In this document: positions 12,562-25,000 of the stretch, one piece after another
How the letters are laid out: each line of letters begins with the position of its first letter
Numbering within the stretch: position 1 is the stretch's first letter
NCBI GenBank assembly: GCA_013368325.1
Contig: JAACJK010000171.1
Coordinates: 434,001-498,000 of the forward strand
Direction of reading: 5' to 3'
From: Ephemerocybe angulata
Taxonomy: Eukaryota > Basidiomycota > Agaricomycetes > Agaricales > Psathyrellaceae
Length of the DNA: 64,000 bases
Made by a program: the position numbers and the translations under genes
Notes under the pieces: model-generated
Seen by the model: only the letters and a program-made list of their open reading frames with translations
Told to the model about the DNA's origin: nothing
The model's database searches: none

Positions 12562-14080
12562 ATGAATCGCATCGGCCGGTACATTCTCGCGGCCCTCGCC
12601 ATCCTCGTTTCGACCCACTACCTTCTCTCTTTTACACACGAACGCTACGGCCAAGCGACCTCCCTATCCAACCTCACCAACAAATTCGCATCAACACCCG
12701 AGACCTCAACGACAACATCAAACCAATCCCCTAGCCTCTCAAATTCCTTGAACGGAACCTTTGCAAATGGCCAGCCCAAGGCAAACGCGACCTTCGTCAT
12801 CCTCTGCCGCAACTCCGACCTCGAAGCGACAGTAAAAAGCATCCGCGAAATCGAGGACCGCTTCAACAGGCGCTACGGATACCCGTACACCCTCCTCAAC
12901 GAGGTCGACTTCTCGGAAGAGTTCAAGAACCGCATCCGCGTGCTCACCGCCGCCCCGGTCGAGTTTGGGGTCATCCCCCGCGACCACTGGTACCAGCCCG
13001 ACAGCATCGACGAGGAGAAGGCCAAGGCCGCGAGGGAGAAGATGCAGAAGGACGGTATCATCTACGGCGGGAGCGTGTCCTACAGGAATATGTGCCGCTT
13101 CAACTCGGGATACTTTTTCCGCCACCCGCTTATGCTCAAGTATCGTTGGTATTGGAGGATCGAGCCGGACGTGCACTTCCACTGCGATATCAACCATGAC
13201 CCCTTTTTGTACATGCAGGAGCATGATAAGACATACGGTGCGTCTGACTTTGCTTTCTGCCTGCCACTGATTACCGATGTTTTACCGTTTTAGGGTTCAC
13301 TATTAGTATGTACGAATATGAATCGACGATCCCGACGTTGTGGCGCCACGTTAAAGGTCGGTACATTTAGCGTTATGGGCGCCAATTCTAATGCTCCCGG
13401 TACTGATTGATTCATCCACTTTAGAGTTCATGAAACTCCATCCCGAACATATCGCGCAGGACAACGCGATGGGATTCTTGTCGTCGGATGACGGGAACAG
13501 CTACAACCTCTGCCACTGTACGTCTCCCCCTCCCTCCCTCTTGCGTAATTGCTGCCTCTCATCGTGCGATATATAGTCTGGTCAAATTTCGAAATCGCGG
13601 ACATGGAGTTCTGGCGGAGCCCAGCCTATATGTCCTTCTTCGAATACCTCGACCAACAAGGTGGATTCTACTACGAGGTACGCTTTCCTCCCTCCCTCCC
13701 CTCCCGTCGTTCTACCACCCCCACCACACATCATAAAGTTACACAGTACCTAACGCGTGTGTTAACTAATAGCGATGGGGAGACGCCCCTGTGCACAGCA
13801 TCGCCGCGGCGATCCTGCTCCCGCGGGAGAAGATCCACTTCTTCGACGAGATCGGGTACGAGCATAACCCGTACACGCACTGCCCGAAGCTCGGAACCAA
13901 TTGGCAGGATGGAAGGTGCTCCTGCGACCAGGCCAAGAGTTTCGGTACGCCCTATCCTTTTTGCGTCTTTCAACCCACTTGTGGGTGAAGTATATGTGCT
14001 GACGCTTCGATATTGTAGACTATGATGGATACTCGTGTATGGCGAAGTGGGACAAGCTGATGGGCTTGCCGAGTAGTTAG
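12562..14080 (+). CDS. GT15 (KRE2/MNT1/KTR family) alpha-1,2-mannosyltransferase, copy 2
   Basis: Golgi type II mannosyltransferase using GDP-mannose. The chosen ATG gives [20 protein letters not shown], a short cytosolic tail plus signal anchor, then a Ser/Thr/Asn-rich stem of about 50 residues. Catalytic-domain motifs: [80 protein letters not shown] (with the conserved Glu-Pro-Asp), [40 protein letters not shown] and [17 protein letters not shown]. About 390 residues, a normal length. Introns near 13240-13310, 13356-13422, 13518-13575, 13678-13772 and 13945-14017. It lacks the C-terminal acidic extension of copy 1. Confidence 0.92.
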
Positions 14081-14412
14081 TGTGGCGGAACTGGCTTCTC
14101 GCACTGCTACGCTCGTTTGGCTGGGGAAGGGTGGTGGTGGTAAATTCGATGATTATCATCATCAGGAGAAGATGGAAGATGGACTCATGGAGGCGAACAG
14201 ATGTCGACCCAACGGGCGGTCGCAGGCTACTACCCCCTCCCACTCATAGGATCGGCACTTATCATTATTCTAAACCGCTTTGCTTCTTCTTTCATTCGCT
14301 CTAGCCTTTCGCGGGGCTCGAGATGCGCTGATACTAAGTACTCACTCCTATAATCATTGTTAAATAGATGCAGATAATTGCTTTGGACCCTACTAGAACT
14401 TCGGACTTGATT

Positions 14413-14555
14413 CCTCCTCCTCCTCCTCCCTCACCATCGTTGCTTCATAGATATACGCTTCATCACCACCACCATTATCATCATCATCATACCGCTCTTT
14501 TGTTCGTTGTTTCTCGGCTTAGTATAGTAGAAGAGGAGAAGAAGAAGAAGTTGCC
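14413..14555. repeat. Triplet microsatellites (TCC, CAC/CAT, GAA)
   Basis: Short purine/pyrimidine-asymmetric runs: CCTCCTCCTCCTCC near 14416, CATCACCACCACCATTATCA continuing as CAT repeats near 14460-14490, and GAAGAAGAAGAAG near 14538. Simple-sequence expansion, no coding value seen. Confidence 0.7.
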
Positions 14556-15350
14556 ATGTAATACTTGTAGTAAAGATATGCTGCTGTCACGGCTCGCATC
14601 GGGTCTTCTCTGTCTGCTCTTCGGTTGGTGCGACTGTCCCTTGGTCTGGCTGACGGATGTGAGCATGCAAAAGGATCGCTTCCCAGGCGTCCAGGCGAGG
14701 CTTCGGGCGTCAGCAAGTATGATAGCTCGGCGAATAGGGCACTAAGGCGGCGTTTAGGCGCTCGCTGTCCAAGTCTAGGCTATTTAATGTCAAAGTTCAG
14801 ATGTGCAGATAAAACTAGTTTGTGGATGGTTAGTCACTCTGCCACTATCCAACGGGCATGAGCGGACAGGATGGTTACTTTCTTTCAATGTAGACAAGAT
14901 TTCAACAGTGGCAAGTGTTTCAGGCAGGTAGGAGAAGGCTCTCTGTCCCCATCGGGTTTTGGTAGATCAGTGTCTGCTTATATGTAGAGCGTACTCACGA
15001 CCTCGTCGAGTATTCCCTTTGTAGGATGAATTCAAAGTGTACTGACCATGGGATGGGGTAACGATTGCGCAGATCATGAATGGCATTGCTTATCATCAGG
15101 ATGGGCGCTAATTGACGGAGGCGTTCGGACCCCGAGCTCAGTTTTAAAGTTGTTCTGGGGCCATTACGGCAGGGCCTCCGAGCGAGGCATATGACCAGGT
15201 CTGTATTGTGCATCATTTTCTTGGCACGCCACATACAATCGAAGTCGTATCGGGACTTGACGTTTCAAAGATAGGTGTCGAAAACAGAATGGATGGTTTC
15301 TCGACATGATATCGGTCCGACCATGGTGTGACACTGAATACGAACTTCGG

Positions 15351-15357
15351 TATAAAG
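15351..15357 (+). promoter_or_regulatory. Probable TATA box of the DUF6593 gene
   Basis: TATAAAG lies 163 bp before the chosen ATG, and the ATG at 15514 is the first ATG downstream of it on this strand that opens the conserved frame. Inferred from consensus only. Confidence 0.45.
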
Positions 15358-15513
15358 GGTGGGCCGAGGTAAGAAGTTCAGGCAACATTCTTCTTCGCTT
15401 TGAAGTACCTTCCCCATACTTTCTACCCACTACTCAACATTAAGCGCCCACCATCACGCTCCTTATCACTGCGCGCCCACATCCTCCATCTCAACCCCAC
15501 AAAAGTACGATCA

Positions 15514-16116
15514 ATGTCTTTCGGCACCAACCCATACGCTCTCGGAGGCTGGTCCAGCGCCTGGCCCACCCCGTCCTCCTTCTCCCCCAAACGGCCCACC
15601 TTCGTCACATTCCGCATCCTCCACCCCTCCGCCAAAGCCGTAGGCCCTACGCACGCTCCGCTCGATATCCTCAACTGCGTCGTGCTCGACCCGCACGCGC
15701 GCACCTACCTCACCATCAGCACAGCCAGCCGCGCTTCTGTCACATCAATACAAAACGCGAAGGGCATGGTCGTGGGCAGCGTCCAATGGTCCGCCGCCCC
15801 GCAACCCATCCTCGAGTCGAACAATACCGTCCATATCCCGCGCCAGAGCTCGTCCGCGTTCCTGCAACCTCTAGGTTCCCGCACGGAGTTCGCGCTTACC
15901 ATCGACGGGCGGATGTACACCTGGATTGTCGGCGCGCAGGACCAGAAGCTGTATTCGTTCGACGCGAGTAGTGGGGAGGTGGAGCTTCTGGTCAGCGTGT
16001 GTCGGGATTATACGGGGGAGCTTGTGCTGAGCGTTGCGCCTGTTGCGCTGCGGATGGGGTTGCTGGATGTGAGTGTTATGGTGTTGGCTTTGTTGTGTTC
16101 TGGGTATGCGCCTTAG
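15514..16116 (+). CDS. DUF6593 domain protein
   Basis: Intronless frame of 200 residues starting MSFGTNPYALGGWSSAWPTP. The layout matches basidiomycete DUF6593 proteins: an N-terminal Pro/Ser-rich part, then APLDILNCVVLDPHARTYLT, a beta-rich middle with VVGSVQWSAAPQPILES, and FALTIDGRMYTWIVGAQDQK. In the family this fold resembles small lipid- or tubby-like beta proteins, but no function is established. The C-terminus is hydrophobic (VALRMGLLDVSVMVLALLCS), possibly a weak membrane segment. The start was chosen as the first ATG after a TATA-like box. No partner or pathway can be inferred from the neighbours. Confidence 0.72.
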   Translation: MSFGTNPYALGGWSSAWPTPSSFSPKRPTFVTFRILHPSAKAVGPTHAPLDILNCVVLDPHARTYLTISTASRASVTSIQNAKGMVVGSVQWSAAPQPILESNNTVHIPRQSSSAFLQPLGSRTEFALTIDGRMYTWIVGAQDQKLYSFDASSGEVELLVSVCRDYTGELVLSVAPVALRMGLLDVSVMVLALLCSGYAP

Positions 16117-16991
16117 CGAGGCTAGAATAGCATAAAGCTGTTTCACGTTCGCCATCGACTTGTACTTCTCCTTGTGCAACTCTCTCACAGGTCAGAGGAA
16201 AGAATTTGGATGTGCAATACATTCACCTAATCAACAGAGGTCATCCTGTATAATAAAGTGAGCTCCGCGGCCATAAGACAAGTACGCACCTACTGTTCTA
16301 TCGAATGCGATATGGAGGGCCTTTCCCGTCACAATCGGCCATCGTGCTCGAACGCGTGCTGCTTTAACATTACTTCTCAATAGTTCTCCGATTTATGCAA
16401 AGGTGCGGTAGGGTGCGGTAGGGTGCGGTATGCGACTGACAGAATTGACAGGGTTGGATGACGAAATTTGGATGCATCGGTAACGAGAACACTTGGGGAA
16501 GCTGTCAAGCTGTTAGAGCCCCTAACCTGACCAGAAGATCCGATCAACATACCGGATCACTTCCAAATTGTAATCTCGCTGCGATTCAAGCGCTCGTTTC
16601 TGCTCCCCTTCAGAAGGATTGGCGAGGATTGGCGTCCCAGCTGATTCAATTGTGAGCACAGCCATAGATATACTTTCAGTGGGGCGAGAGAGCCAGGCCC
16701 AAACTCTATTCCTTCAGGCCATTGCCTTTTAGGGTGCTTGTCATCAAAACCATTGACGCTCAGGCCGGCGCTTAGTGTTCACCGAGCCGGAATATGATGT
16801 GGGGCGAGCTGTTATAACTTATCCCCGCTAACAGGTCCTCCAGTACCGACTTCGAAAGACGAAGAAGCTAGAGGTTGATGACTTTGCGGTGTGCGTGGGG
16901 ATGCGAATCGTAAAGAAGCTATGATACACTTGACATGAGACTATTATGATATTACACGGGGATGGGATTCTTTTTCTTTTCGCACAGCACC
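16117..16991. other. Intergenic region between convergent genes, with a short tandem repeat
   Basis: About 875 bp between the stop of the DUF6593 gene and the stop of the dehydrogenase gene. Nothing coding was recognised. It holds the tandem repeat at 16400-16432. Confidence 0.45.
16400..16432. repeat. 11-bp tandem repeat, about three copies
   Basis: The unit GGTGCGGTAGG is repeated head to tail, the last copy ending GGTGCGGTATG. Too short to be a recognised element. Confidence 0.8.
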
Positions 16992-18899
16992 TTAGTTAAC
17001 ACTCTCTGGCCCCGCGGGGAAGGTGTTCGCCCAGTCGGCTACCCTCGACAGCGGGGGACATCCCTTGCCACGCACACCATATTGCTCCGTCCACTTCGTA
17101 TCGACGATGACCTTCTCCACACCACCTGCCCGCTTATCGAACGCCGCATAGAGGCGCGGCATGTCTTCCAGAGGGACGCGATGGGTGACGATGCTGCAGT
17201 GACGTGATCATATTAGTATATCAGTTCTACTCCGACTATCCAAGAAGAACAACGCACAAGCTAGGATCGAACGCTCCAGACATGATATACTCCTCCAAGA
17301 TCTCCTTCCAGTACTTGTGCACGGGCGCTTGTCCATTTCCAATAAGCCTATGAAACACGAACATCAGCTCGTATACCTTTCATTCCCAGGACCGAAATAA
17401 TTCCACATACCTGACCCCCTTCTCCATCAACGCACCTACGTTGACGCCGTTCGCAAATCCCGCGTAGGCGGCAATCATGCCACACCGACCCATCTTTCTG
17501 ACCGAGACGAGCATCTCGTTGATCGTCTCTGGAACATCAGTTTCAAGCATCATGAACTTCTGGACCTTATGTTTCAGAGACTTCGGTTCATGGAACGTGC
17601 CTGTACAACCAAGTCAATCACGCACATGATATGAAATGGTAACATGAGAAACACGTACCAGCGTCGATAGCAACATCGACTCCCTTGTCCCCCACAATCT
17701 CCCGAATCCGCTTAGGAACGTCCTTATGCTCCTTGAAGTTGATAGTCTCGATACCGAGTTTCTCCTCGGCGAACGCGAGACGGAAGGGCACGCAGTCGAT
17801 TCCGATGACCCGAGAAGCGCCCTTGGATTTCGCCCAGTACGCGGCGCATTGTCCAATGGGGCCCAAGCCCTATGATAAGATTAGTGTCACGATACAAAAC
17901 CTAAAGTATGAGCGACTGAACATACCCAAATGGCGACAGTATCGCCCTTCTCCACACCTGTGTCGACAACGGCGTGGTAACTGGTGGGAAGGATGTCACT
18001 AAGGTAGAGTGCATGCTCGTCGGGGACGTTGTCAGGAATGGGAAGTAGATTGACATTTCCTATAGAAGAACATGAGGTGACAGTTCCAGAGCCATGGCGA
18101 GAACGACGGAATCGCACCTTTGGGCACCCGCACGTACTCTGCTTGACCTCCGGCATATCCGCCGGTAAAGTGAGAATATCCGAAGAAACCGGCATCGGCA
18201 GTGCCGTACATGGCCTTCTGCAACCTTTAAGAAGCGCAGGATTGGCTTGAGGTGAACACGATGAGGTAGAGGGGGCGACAGATACTCACGACGAGTCGTT
18301 CGTGCGGTCACACATCGACGAAAGCTTCTTCTGGCAGAACTCACACTCGCCACATGCAATTTGGAATGAGGCAACTACACGCTGTCCAGGGGTGAGATTC
18401 GTCACGTTGGGTCCTATTTTGTCCACAACGCCCATGAACTAGGATGCAAGTATCTCATTCAGAAGTGACCTTAGTACCCACCAAATTGATGACATACCTC
18501 ATGGCCCAGAATATCGCCCTTCTTCATCGTCATAATTTCCCCATGGTACCTGAGATTCGTCAGACAGCAGTCCCAGTTACAAGAACCCCTAATCTCCGTA
18601 CAGGTGAAGGTCGCTTCCGCAGATTGTAGAAGCAGTTACTTTAACGATAACATCGTCTGGTTCGGTAATTGCAGGAACGGGGGCGTCAATCATCCGAACG
18701 TCCGCGTTGCCAAACCAGGCCAGGGCTCTCATCGTAGCTCCTGAGGGATCAGGGTCAGACTCTGGATGCACCACGGTGGGCAAAGGTCCCATATGCTGCA
18801 GCAGCATCGAAGTTCTTGTCAGCCTCCACCTTGCATTGAAACGTCTGAGACGAAGAAATTGCAACGTACGTCCTGGATTGCGTTGGCTAGGGCTTGCAT
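16992..18899 (-). CDS. Zinc-dependent alcohol/formaldehyde dehydrogenase-like protein (MDR family)
   Basis: Medium-chain NAD(P)-dependent dehydrogenase of the glutathione-independent formaldehyde dehydrogenase-like subgroup. The first exon reads [10 protein letters not shown], an intron follows, then [20 protein letters not shown]. The GroES-like domain has the catalytic zinc site ([12 protein letters not shown] and [13 protein letters not shown]), and the structural zinc cysteines are in [35 protein letters not shown] is typical of this subgroup. The Rossmann motif is [20 protein letters not shown], with [14 protein letters not shown] after it. The substrate is probably a small aldehyde or alcohol and is not fixed by sequence. 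About 9 introns. A TATA box lies about 90 bp upstream. All key residues visible are intact. Confidence 0.9.
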
Positions 18900-19283
18900 C
18901 TTGCGATTGGCTTGAGATTGAGTCGGTTTAGAAAAAGTATAGGAGAAAACGAATATGGGGCTCGCTCCGACTTCAAGAGAACGCCTTTATATACGTTCAG
19001 TCCCCTGTTTCTGGAGTTTGGTTCAGTGTGACATCATGTCTGACTGCAGTGGACTACGATCGCCTGTGGGGCTGGCAGAAGAAGAACTATTATTACGGTG
19101 AGATTAGGAGCCTTCCTACCAGCTCAGATCTGGTCCAGGGAGAACATTCGCGAATCGCGAGAAAAAGGTTAAGCGCTGAACTCAAGTTAGGCGTGTGGTA
19201 TCAAGTTCGTGGTGAACCCGCTCAGGCTACGACGAGCTGTGACGTGGTGGAGCCGTGGGAAGATGGATCGAAATGGGCGCTTA
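18900..19283. other. Divergent intergenic region (dehydrogenase / phospholipase C)
   Basis: About 380 bp that should hold both promoters. A plus-strand open frame around 19028-19366 runs through it but has no recognisable product and is out of frame with the phospholipase exon. Confidence 0.4.
18986..18993 (-). promoter_or_regulatory. TATA box of the dehydrogenase gene
   Basis: On the minus strand the sequence reads TATATAAA, 87 bp upstream of the start codon at 18899. Good consensus and spacing; not otherwise supported. Confidence 0.55.
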
Positions 19284-21574
19284 ATGACTGCGGAGATCAT
19301 GCATCAGGAGCGATCATCCTTTGTCACTGCTCTGAAAACTTACACGACAAGCTCCATGTCCTCTGACCTCGACAAAGTGCGAGAAGATCTCGATGGTCTC
19401 TCCCTACAGGACAAGCTACACGTCTTTGACATCCACACCGACCACAACCTCGAGCCGCCTCAAGATCCGTTACCACGTTTGAGTGAAGATGTCGTTGTAT
19501 TCCTGAACGATATTGGAGAGGTGCACATTCTTGGGCGCTTCTCGTAGAACTCCACTGAATGAGTATTAGAATCCAGAGGCGCTGCTGAAGAAACCCTCTT
19601 TGACGCCAACCTCAACAGATAATACATTCCCGATCACCGACTACTTTATCTCGTGCGCGACGAGTCCAATCGAAGATAACTAATTAGATCCTGACTTCTC
19701 CTTAGGTCCTCTCATAATACCTATCTCCTTGCCGCCCAAATCGTTGGAAAATCATCAGCAGGTTGTTACACACACGTGCTGAATCGCGGTGGTCGATGCG
19801 TCGGTAAGTGCATGCTCATCCAATGGTTACGGATTAGCGACCGATTTTATCAATAGAAATCGACGTCTGGCCTTCCAAGAATGGCCCTATTGTCACACAC
19901 GGATACACACTTTCAGCTAGCGTGCCGTTCTCCGAGGTCTGCAAAGCCATCGGTTCGTACTTGGACGATAACTATGGCCCATATAACCCCGGCAGCCCAA
20001 GCGGTCTGGACTTCCCAGTCCTCGTCTCACTAGAATGCCACGTCCCACCCGACGGTCAAACAGAGTTGGCCCGAACGATGAAGGAAATCTGGGGCGATCG
20101 AGTCGTTCAAGGTCCCATCGATGATGTCGACGACGATTGGGTCACGCCTAAGGATCTAGCAGACAGGATCGTCGTCATGGTTGAATACTACCCGCCTGCG
20201 ATTCTCAACCGTCCAGCCGCGGAGACTGGAGATAATGTGATTGGCAAGCCCACCCGCAAGTGGTCCCTGTTCGCGGCGAGGGAGTCTTCGGATTCTAGCA
20301 GTGAAGACTCCGATTCCTCTATCTCCGATGCGGATTCAGAGGATATAGGTGGAGGACAGGGTTTGTGGCCCTTCAAGAGGAAGAAAACACAGGATGGCAG
20401 TGGGGGAGATGAGGGCCAGGAGAAGCCCCCTCCGAAGCAGAAGATATCTGAGGAATTGGCGGAACTGGGCTACTATGCTCGGAGCATGAAGCCTGCACAG
20501 GGATGGCTTACGCAGCGTAACTCCTTCCATCGCTCCCAGTGCTGAATGGCTTTTGATAATCGTTATAGGATTCGAGGACCCTCGTCATATCATGATCAAC
20601 ATTTCCGAGTCTGCGTGCTCGCGCCTCCTTTCGACTCTGCAGGACCAGAAGTCCAAGAAGCATCCGGAGCACCAGCATCACCACCTCCAGGACATCCTCC
20701 ACGTTCCTTCCCCGCTGACCTCGCTCGTCCACCACTCGTCTCATCATCTTCGTCGCATATTCCCTCGTGGGACCCGAATCAGGTCTTCCAACCTCGACCC
20801 GTCCAAGTTCTGGAGGAGTGGGTCCCAAGTCGTCTCATTGAACTGGCAGAAGTACGACCGGGGGATGCAGATGAACGAGGGTCTCTTCGTGGGCACAGAC
20901 GGATGGGTCCTCAAACCTGAGCATATGAGGAAGAAGCGAAACTTGGAATTTGACGATGGAGCGCGAGCGCAGGCTGTTCCCGAGAAGCTGGTGAAGTTTA
21001 GGGGACATATTGTCGGTGTCAGCAGTAGTAGGTCCCACCAAGTTACGTTCAGGGTCAACTTTCTAACGATGATTTCAGTCCCTGCGCCAAATGGGCGCAT
21101 TGGAAAGTCGTTCCACACATACGTCCGTACAGAGCTGTTCTACCATCGGGAGGTGAAGCCCATAGTACCGACCGGGGACACAGCAACTGCCACGAGCAAA
21201 ACGGCATCATTGGAGGAAGTCCACCTGCGCTGGAAGTCCAAATCGCAGAAGGTCCAGCACCACCCGGAAAACGGGGCTGATGGGATGTGGAACGAGACAT
21301 GGGAATGGGAGTACGTGAAAGACGATCTAGCGTTTGTCAGGTGAGAAATTGGTTCTTCACGAATCAGCCTGCTTCCGAATTCTGACATTTAGGGAAACCA
21401 TGGTGTAGGATCCTGCTTTACGAAGATGAGTTTGGGAAGGACGATAGGATCTCTACGTTCTGCTCACCTATTGACCGTCTGGTGCTCAATGAGTGGCGCC
21501 TTGTGAGGCTCTTGAATACCAAAGGCAAAGATGTCGGGACTACTGCACTCGTTAGGTTCGAGCTTGATGAATAA
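19284..21574 (+). CDS. PLC1: Phosphoinositide-specific phospholipase C (compact, X-Y-C2)
   Basis: Hydrolyses PIP2 to IP3 and diacylglycerol at membranes, calcium dependent. After splicing, the X domain begins FPITDYFISSSHNTYLLAAQ, with the first catalytic His in SHNTY. Next come GGRCVEIDVW (calcium ligands) and GPIVTHGYTL (second His), then DFPVLVSLECHV. A linker rich in Ser, Asp and Glu (near 20280-20350) separates X from the Y domain: ELGYYARSMKPAQGWLTQ, then HHSSHHLRRIFPRGTRIRSS and SQVVSLNWQKYDRGMQMNEG and GWVLKP. A C2 domain follows (VKFRGHIVGV to the end, FELDE). The N-terminal EF-hand region is very short and no PH domain is seen. In-frame ATGs at 19263, 19300 and 19356 (MSSDLDKVREDL) are alternatives. 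Converges with phospholipase D. Confidence 0.9.
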
Positions 21575-22015
21575 AGGGATAATAGGCTATACTGGCTCTT
21601 GTATCCACTTTGTAATTGTACCATTATACTCATTTTCCCCTTTGGACTTGTCAATGCGACCTAGTTGTTTGACGCACGACAACTGGGGGAAAGGAATTAG
21701 GAAAGTCAGGGTACGAACGCAACGCGATTTGCTATTGCCGACACCTGTTCGGAGCACATCAGTCTAAGCCTTATCGATATCACCAGTCCGTGGTATATAC
21801 ACATAAAGAGATCGAACGATCCTATATTACATTTGCAGCCAATATGGCTTGGGTTATCAAAGAATTCAGCAGTACTACAATTCCACTTATCCAGTCATTG
21901 GGAAGGTATCAGTTAAAGACAACCGAAACAGAAAGAAAGATGGGAGGAAGCAAGCACAAAACACAAAGGATATCTTAACAATACATTGACAACTCCGTCC
22001 AATGGTTCGAGCGTC
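21575..22015. other. Intergenic region between convergent phospholipase C and D genes
   Basis: About 440 bp of 3' flanking sequence for both genes. No coding feature recognised. Confidence 0.45.
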
Positions 22016-25000
22016 TTAGATATAGATCGGCAGGGTAGGATCGAGACCAATCCAAGCAGGGCCATTGATAAACTCTTTGTCGTCGATAAGGAAGTCCTGA
22101 ATAGAAAGCGTCAGTATCGCGGCGAACACAACAACAAATCCTAACTGAAACATACCAAAGGACACTCAACGAGCGCACCCTTGACCTGGTTCAACTTCTG
22201 CTTCAGGCGATCAAGGGGAATACCCGGTGCAACATGTCCAGTCTTGACCTTGGGCACATACGCCTGCACCGAGAGGAAAGGAAGAAGAAAAACATGAGCA
22301 CGTTGCGCGACCGAGGAGTGGCACAAAAAGCGCTAAACCACTTACATCGTACGCCTCCCAGCTCCTGACGAGGTTAGTCGGGGTAGGGCGGAAACACTCG
22401 GTGAAGATCTCTCTGTTCTTGCGGGCGGTGCCGACCCAGAGGTTCGACCCCTCCTCGCTCAGCGGGTCCGCGACAAGCGCGTCTTGCTCGCTGTCCGTCT
22501 CGTCCACGTTCGCGTGCGGCGCGGGCCGCATGAACGACGTTACCTTCGGGTACTGCTTGTTGCAGTCCTGGGGAGGCAGCAGGCCGAGGTGCTCTGCAGG
22601 TGACCGAGACGGAGTGCGAAAGGAGATAGGAGATGTTAATGGGACTGTACAGATAGGGGCTAAAGAGAAAGGCACGCACCCTTGAACAGTTTACGTCGAA
22701 GAGTGGCGGCAAAGCGAGCCACCTGGTACGGTTGTCCGTCCATGGTGGAGTCGAACATGTCGTTATCCTCGACCACGAGCGCGATCTCGGAATCGCCATC
22801 GCCCTGAATGTGTTATCGTAATGTTAGTGCCTCTGTAACGCCACTCCTTGAAGCGAAGAACTAAGGGCTGGTATGTTACTGACCTTCTGACTGCGATCGT
22901 TGATGTTAGCGGAACCCATCTAGTAGAGCGGATTGGATTTTAGTGAGTGATCAACATGTTGAGGGAAAATCACTGAAAACTTACAATGACTTTACGGTCG
23001 TCCACGATCATGAGTTTGGAGTGGATATACAGCAACTCCGACACGTATCTGGGATGAGGATTTGTTAGTTCTCCCCATAAGGGCTTGCAGGGGCATCGAA
23101 CTCACGCGTTCAGCTCCTCATCTGGGGTTCCAAGCCACTGCTCGTCAAGTAGAGTCGTAGTATCGTCCAACAAATGCTGCGCGACCGAATCCGACACATC
23201 AGCATCACGGCGAAGGTTATCCGCTCCATGCTCGAACTTCTCCACAATTGCCTTGGCCTCCTCATCCGTCTTGGGCACAGGCACAGCCTCGACCTTAGGC
23301 GCAGACTTGTCGCTCTCGACGATCCCCTCCGTCGTCTCCTGCGGAATGGTAACGGTGACGACCTTGTACGCTTCATCCTCTGCGTAGTAAGTGTACTGGT
23401 CGCCCGACATGTACTGCCGTGCGTGCGCAACCTGCGCTTCGTGGAACTTGACGTTGGAGTTGTCCTCAATCTGCTTGATGAAGCCTGTCGGAAAGATACA
23501 ATATCATTGAGGATGGCTTTGGGGTTAGCCCGATGGATCGCGTACCAGCAGGTGAGTTGATCCTGTCGTAGGCGCGCAAGTGGTAGAACCGGATAAAGTC
23601 CATGGGTTCGTAGCCCGCCGCACGAATCTTCTCGTAGATACTCTTTCCACCGCGGTTGATGGTCCTGTATTGCGCGACCAAGATAGTACGCAAAGCAGTT
23701 TCGGTCTTCACATCACCTGCGAATCCAGGAAGCTCGGGAATGGCGACGATAACCTATAGAGAACTCAGTTAGCACAAGCAGGCACTCATAGGCACCTTGG
23801 AGTATACCTTGAACTTCTTGTCCTCTTGAGCGGCACGGATGATACGGTCCACCAAGGCTTTGGCGATCAAGTTCTTGACGATCCCACCCTCTTCTGTAGC
23901 AGAGATGCTGGGAGAAAGTGAGCAGACGCAATGGGTCAAATCTTAGAAACGCCTCACAAGAATTGGTTCTCTGCGATGTGGTAAAATCAGCAAGGGAAAT
24001 CCTCGGCAGGTGAACTAACATACCGATGTAAATGAAATGCTCGGCTTCATTAATCAACTTGATATCTAGGCGCCTATCAGTCCTGGTGTATAAATCGAGA
24101 GATAAATGGACCAACAAGCTTGCTGAATGCTGTCCTCGGTGAGCACACCATGGGACCAGTCGGACACGCTGCGCACAACTTGGACTCGGCAAGCAGCATT
24201 GTCGGGTTGCTGGTAATACTGGCGATCTTCTTCGTGGTACGACCCGTGCCAGCGCTGCTTGTATGTCTTGCCAATGCGCTTCCACTCGTTGAGGTGGGGA
24301 TGGCCTGTTCGATGTTCAGGGAAAGATGAATGAAGAAATGAAGGGCGACGTACGGGCAACTGGCTCATTCGGAGCTGCCTCTGGCTCGTGGGGAAGGGCA
24401 AGCCAATCGAAATGCCTGGAATGAAGGTTACTCGTGAAACTATATCTGACCATAGATAATCTTACTCGTCGTCGCGGTACTAGGAAGCAGATAGTAGGAT
24501 CAGGTTCAAGCCGCCGTCATCATGAAAAGGTAAGTGCTCACCTTGCGTTTCTTAACCTCGTTCCAGCGCTCAACGAAATGCTGAACAATGTCAAGCACCG
24601 CTGAACCAGTCAGCGTCATGTGGACCTGTAGACAGGGATAAGCCTAATGCAGAGCCAGACGGATCATTACGCACGTCATGCCATGGCATCCTCGCACTAT
24701 CAAGGATGGACAGGGTGTTGCTCGCATAGTTGTAGACGTCCTTGAAGTCCATGATTCTGGCATTGTTGTAGTCTTGCCCAGGGAAGAGGGTGAGCGAGAA
24801 GTCGGTAGGGTGGACGTCGGCAAGGGGATGGTTGTGGGTGTCCCAGCGGCCGAAGCAGAGATCAAGACCACCCACAGCGGCCCAGTGGTTATCGACGACA
24901 ACAACCTAAATCCGGGTAAGCTCGTCTTCTGGGGCAAAGGGTTATGGCCAACCTTCTCGTGATGAGACCAGAACTCGACGCTATCTGAGCCGAGGTCAGT

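Larger units (their letters stand above)
14081..15513. other. Gene-free stretch with simple-sequence DNA
   Basis: About 1.4 kb without a recognisable gene. Around 14410-14560 it has CTC/TCC triplet runs, a CAC/CAT stretch and a GAA/GAG stretch. The last 160 bp should be the promoter and 5' UTR of the DUF6593 gene. Confidence 0.45.
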
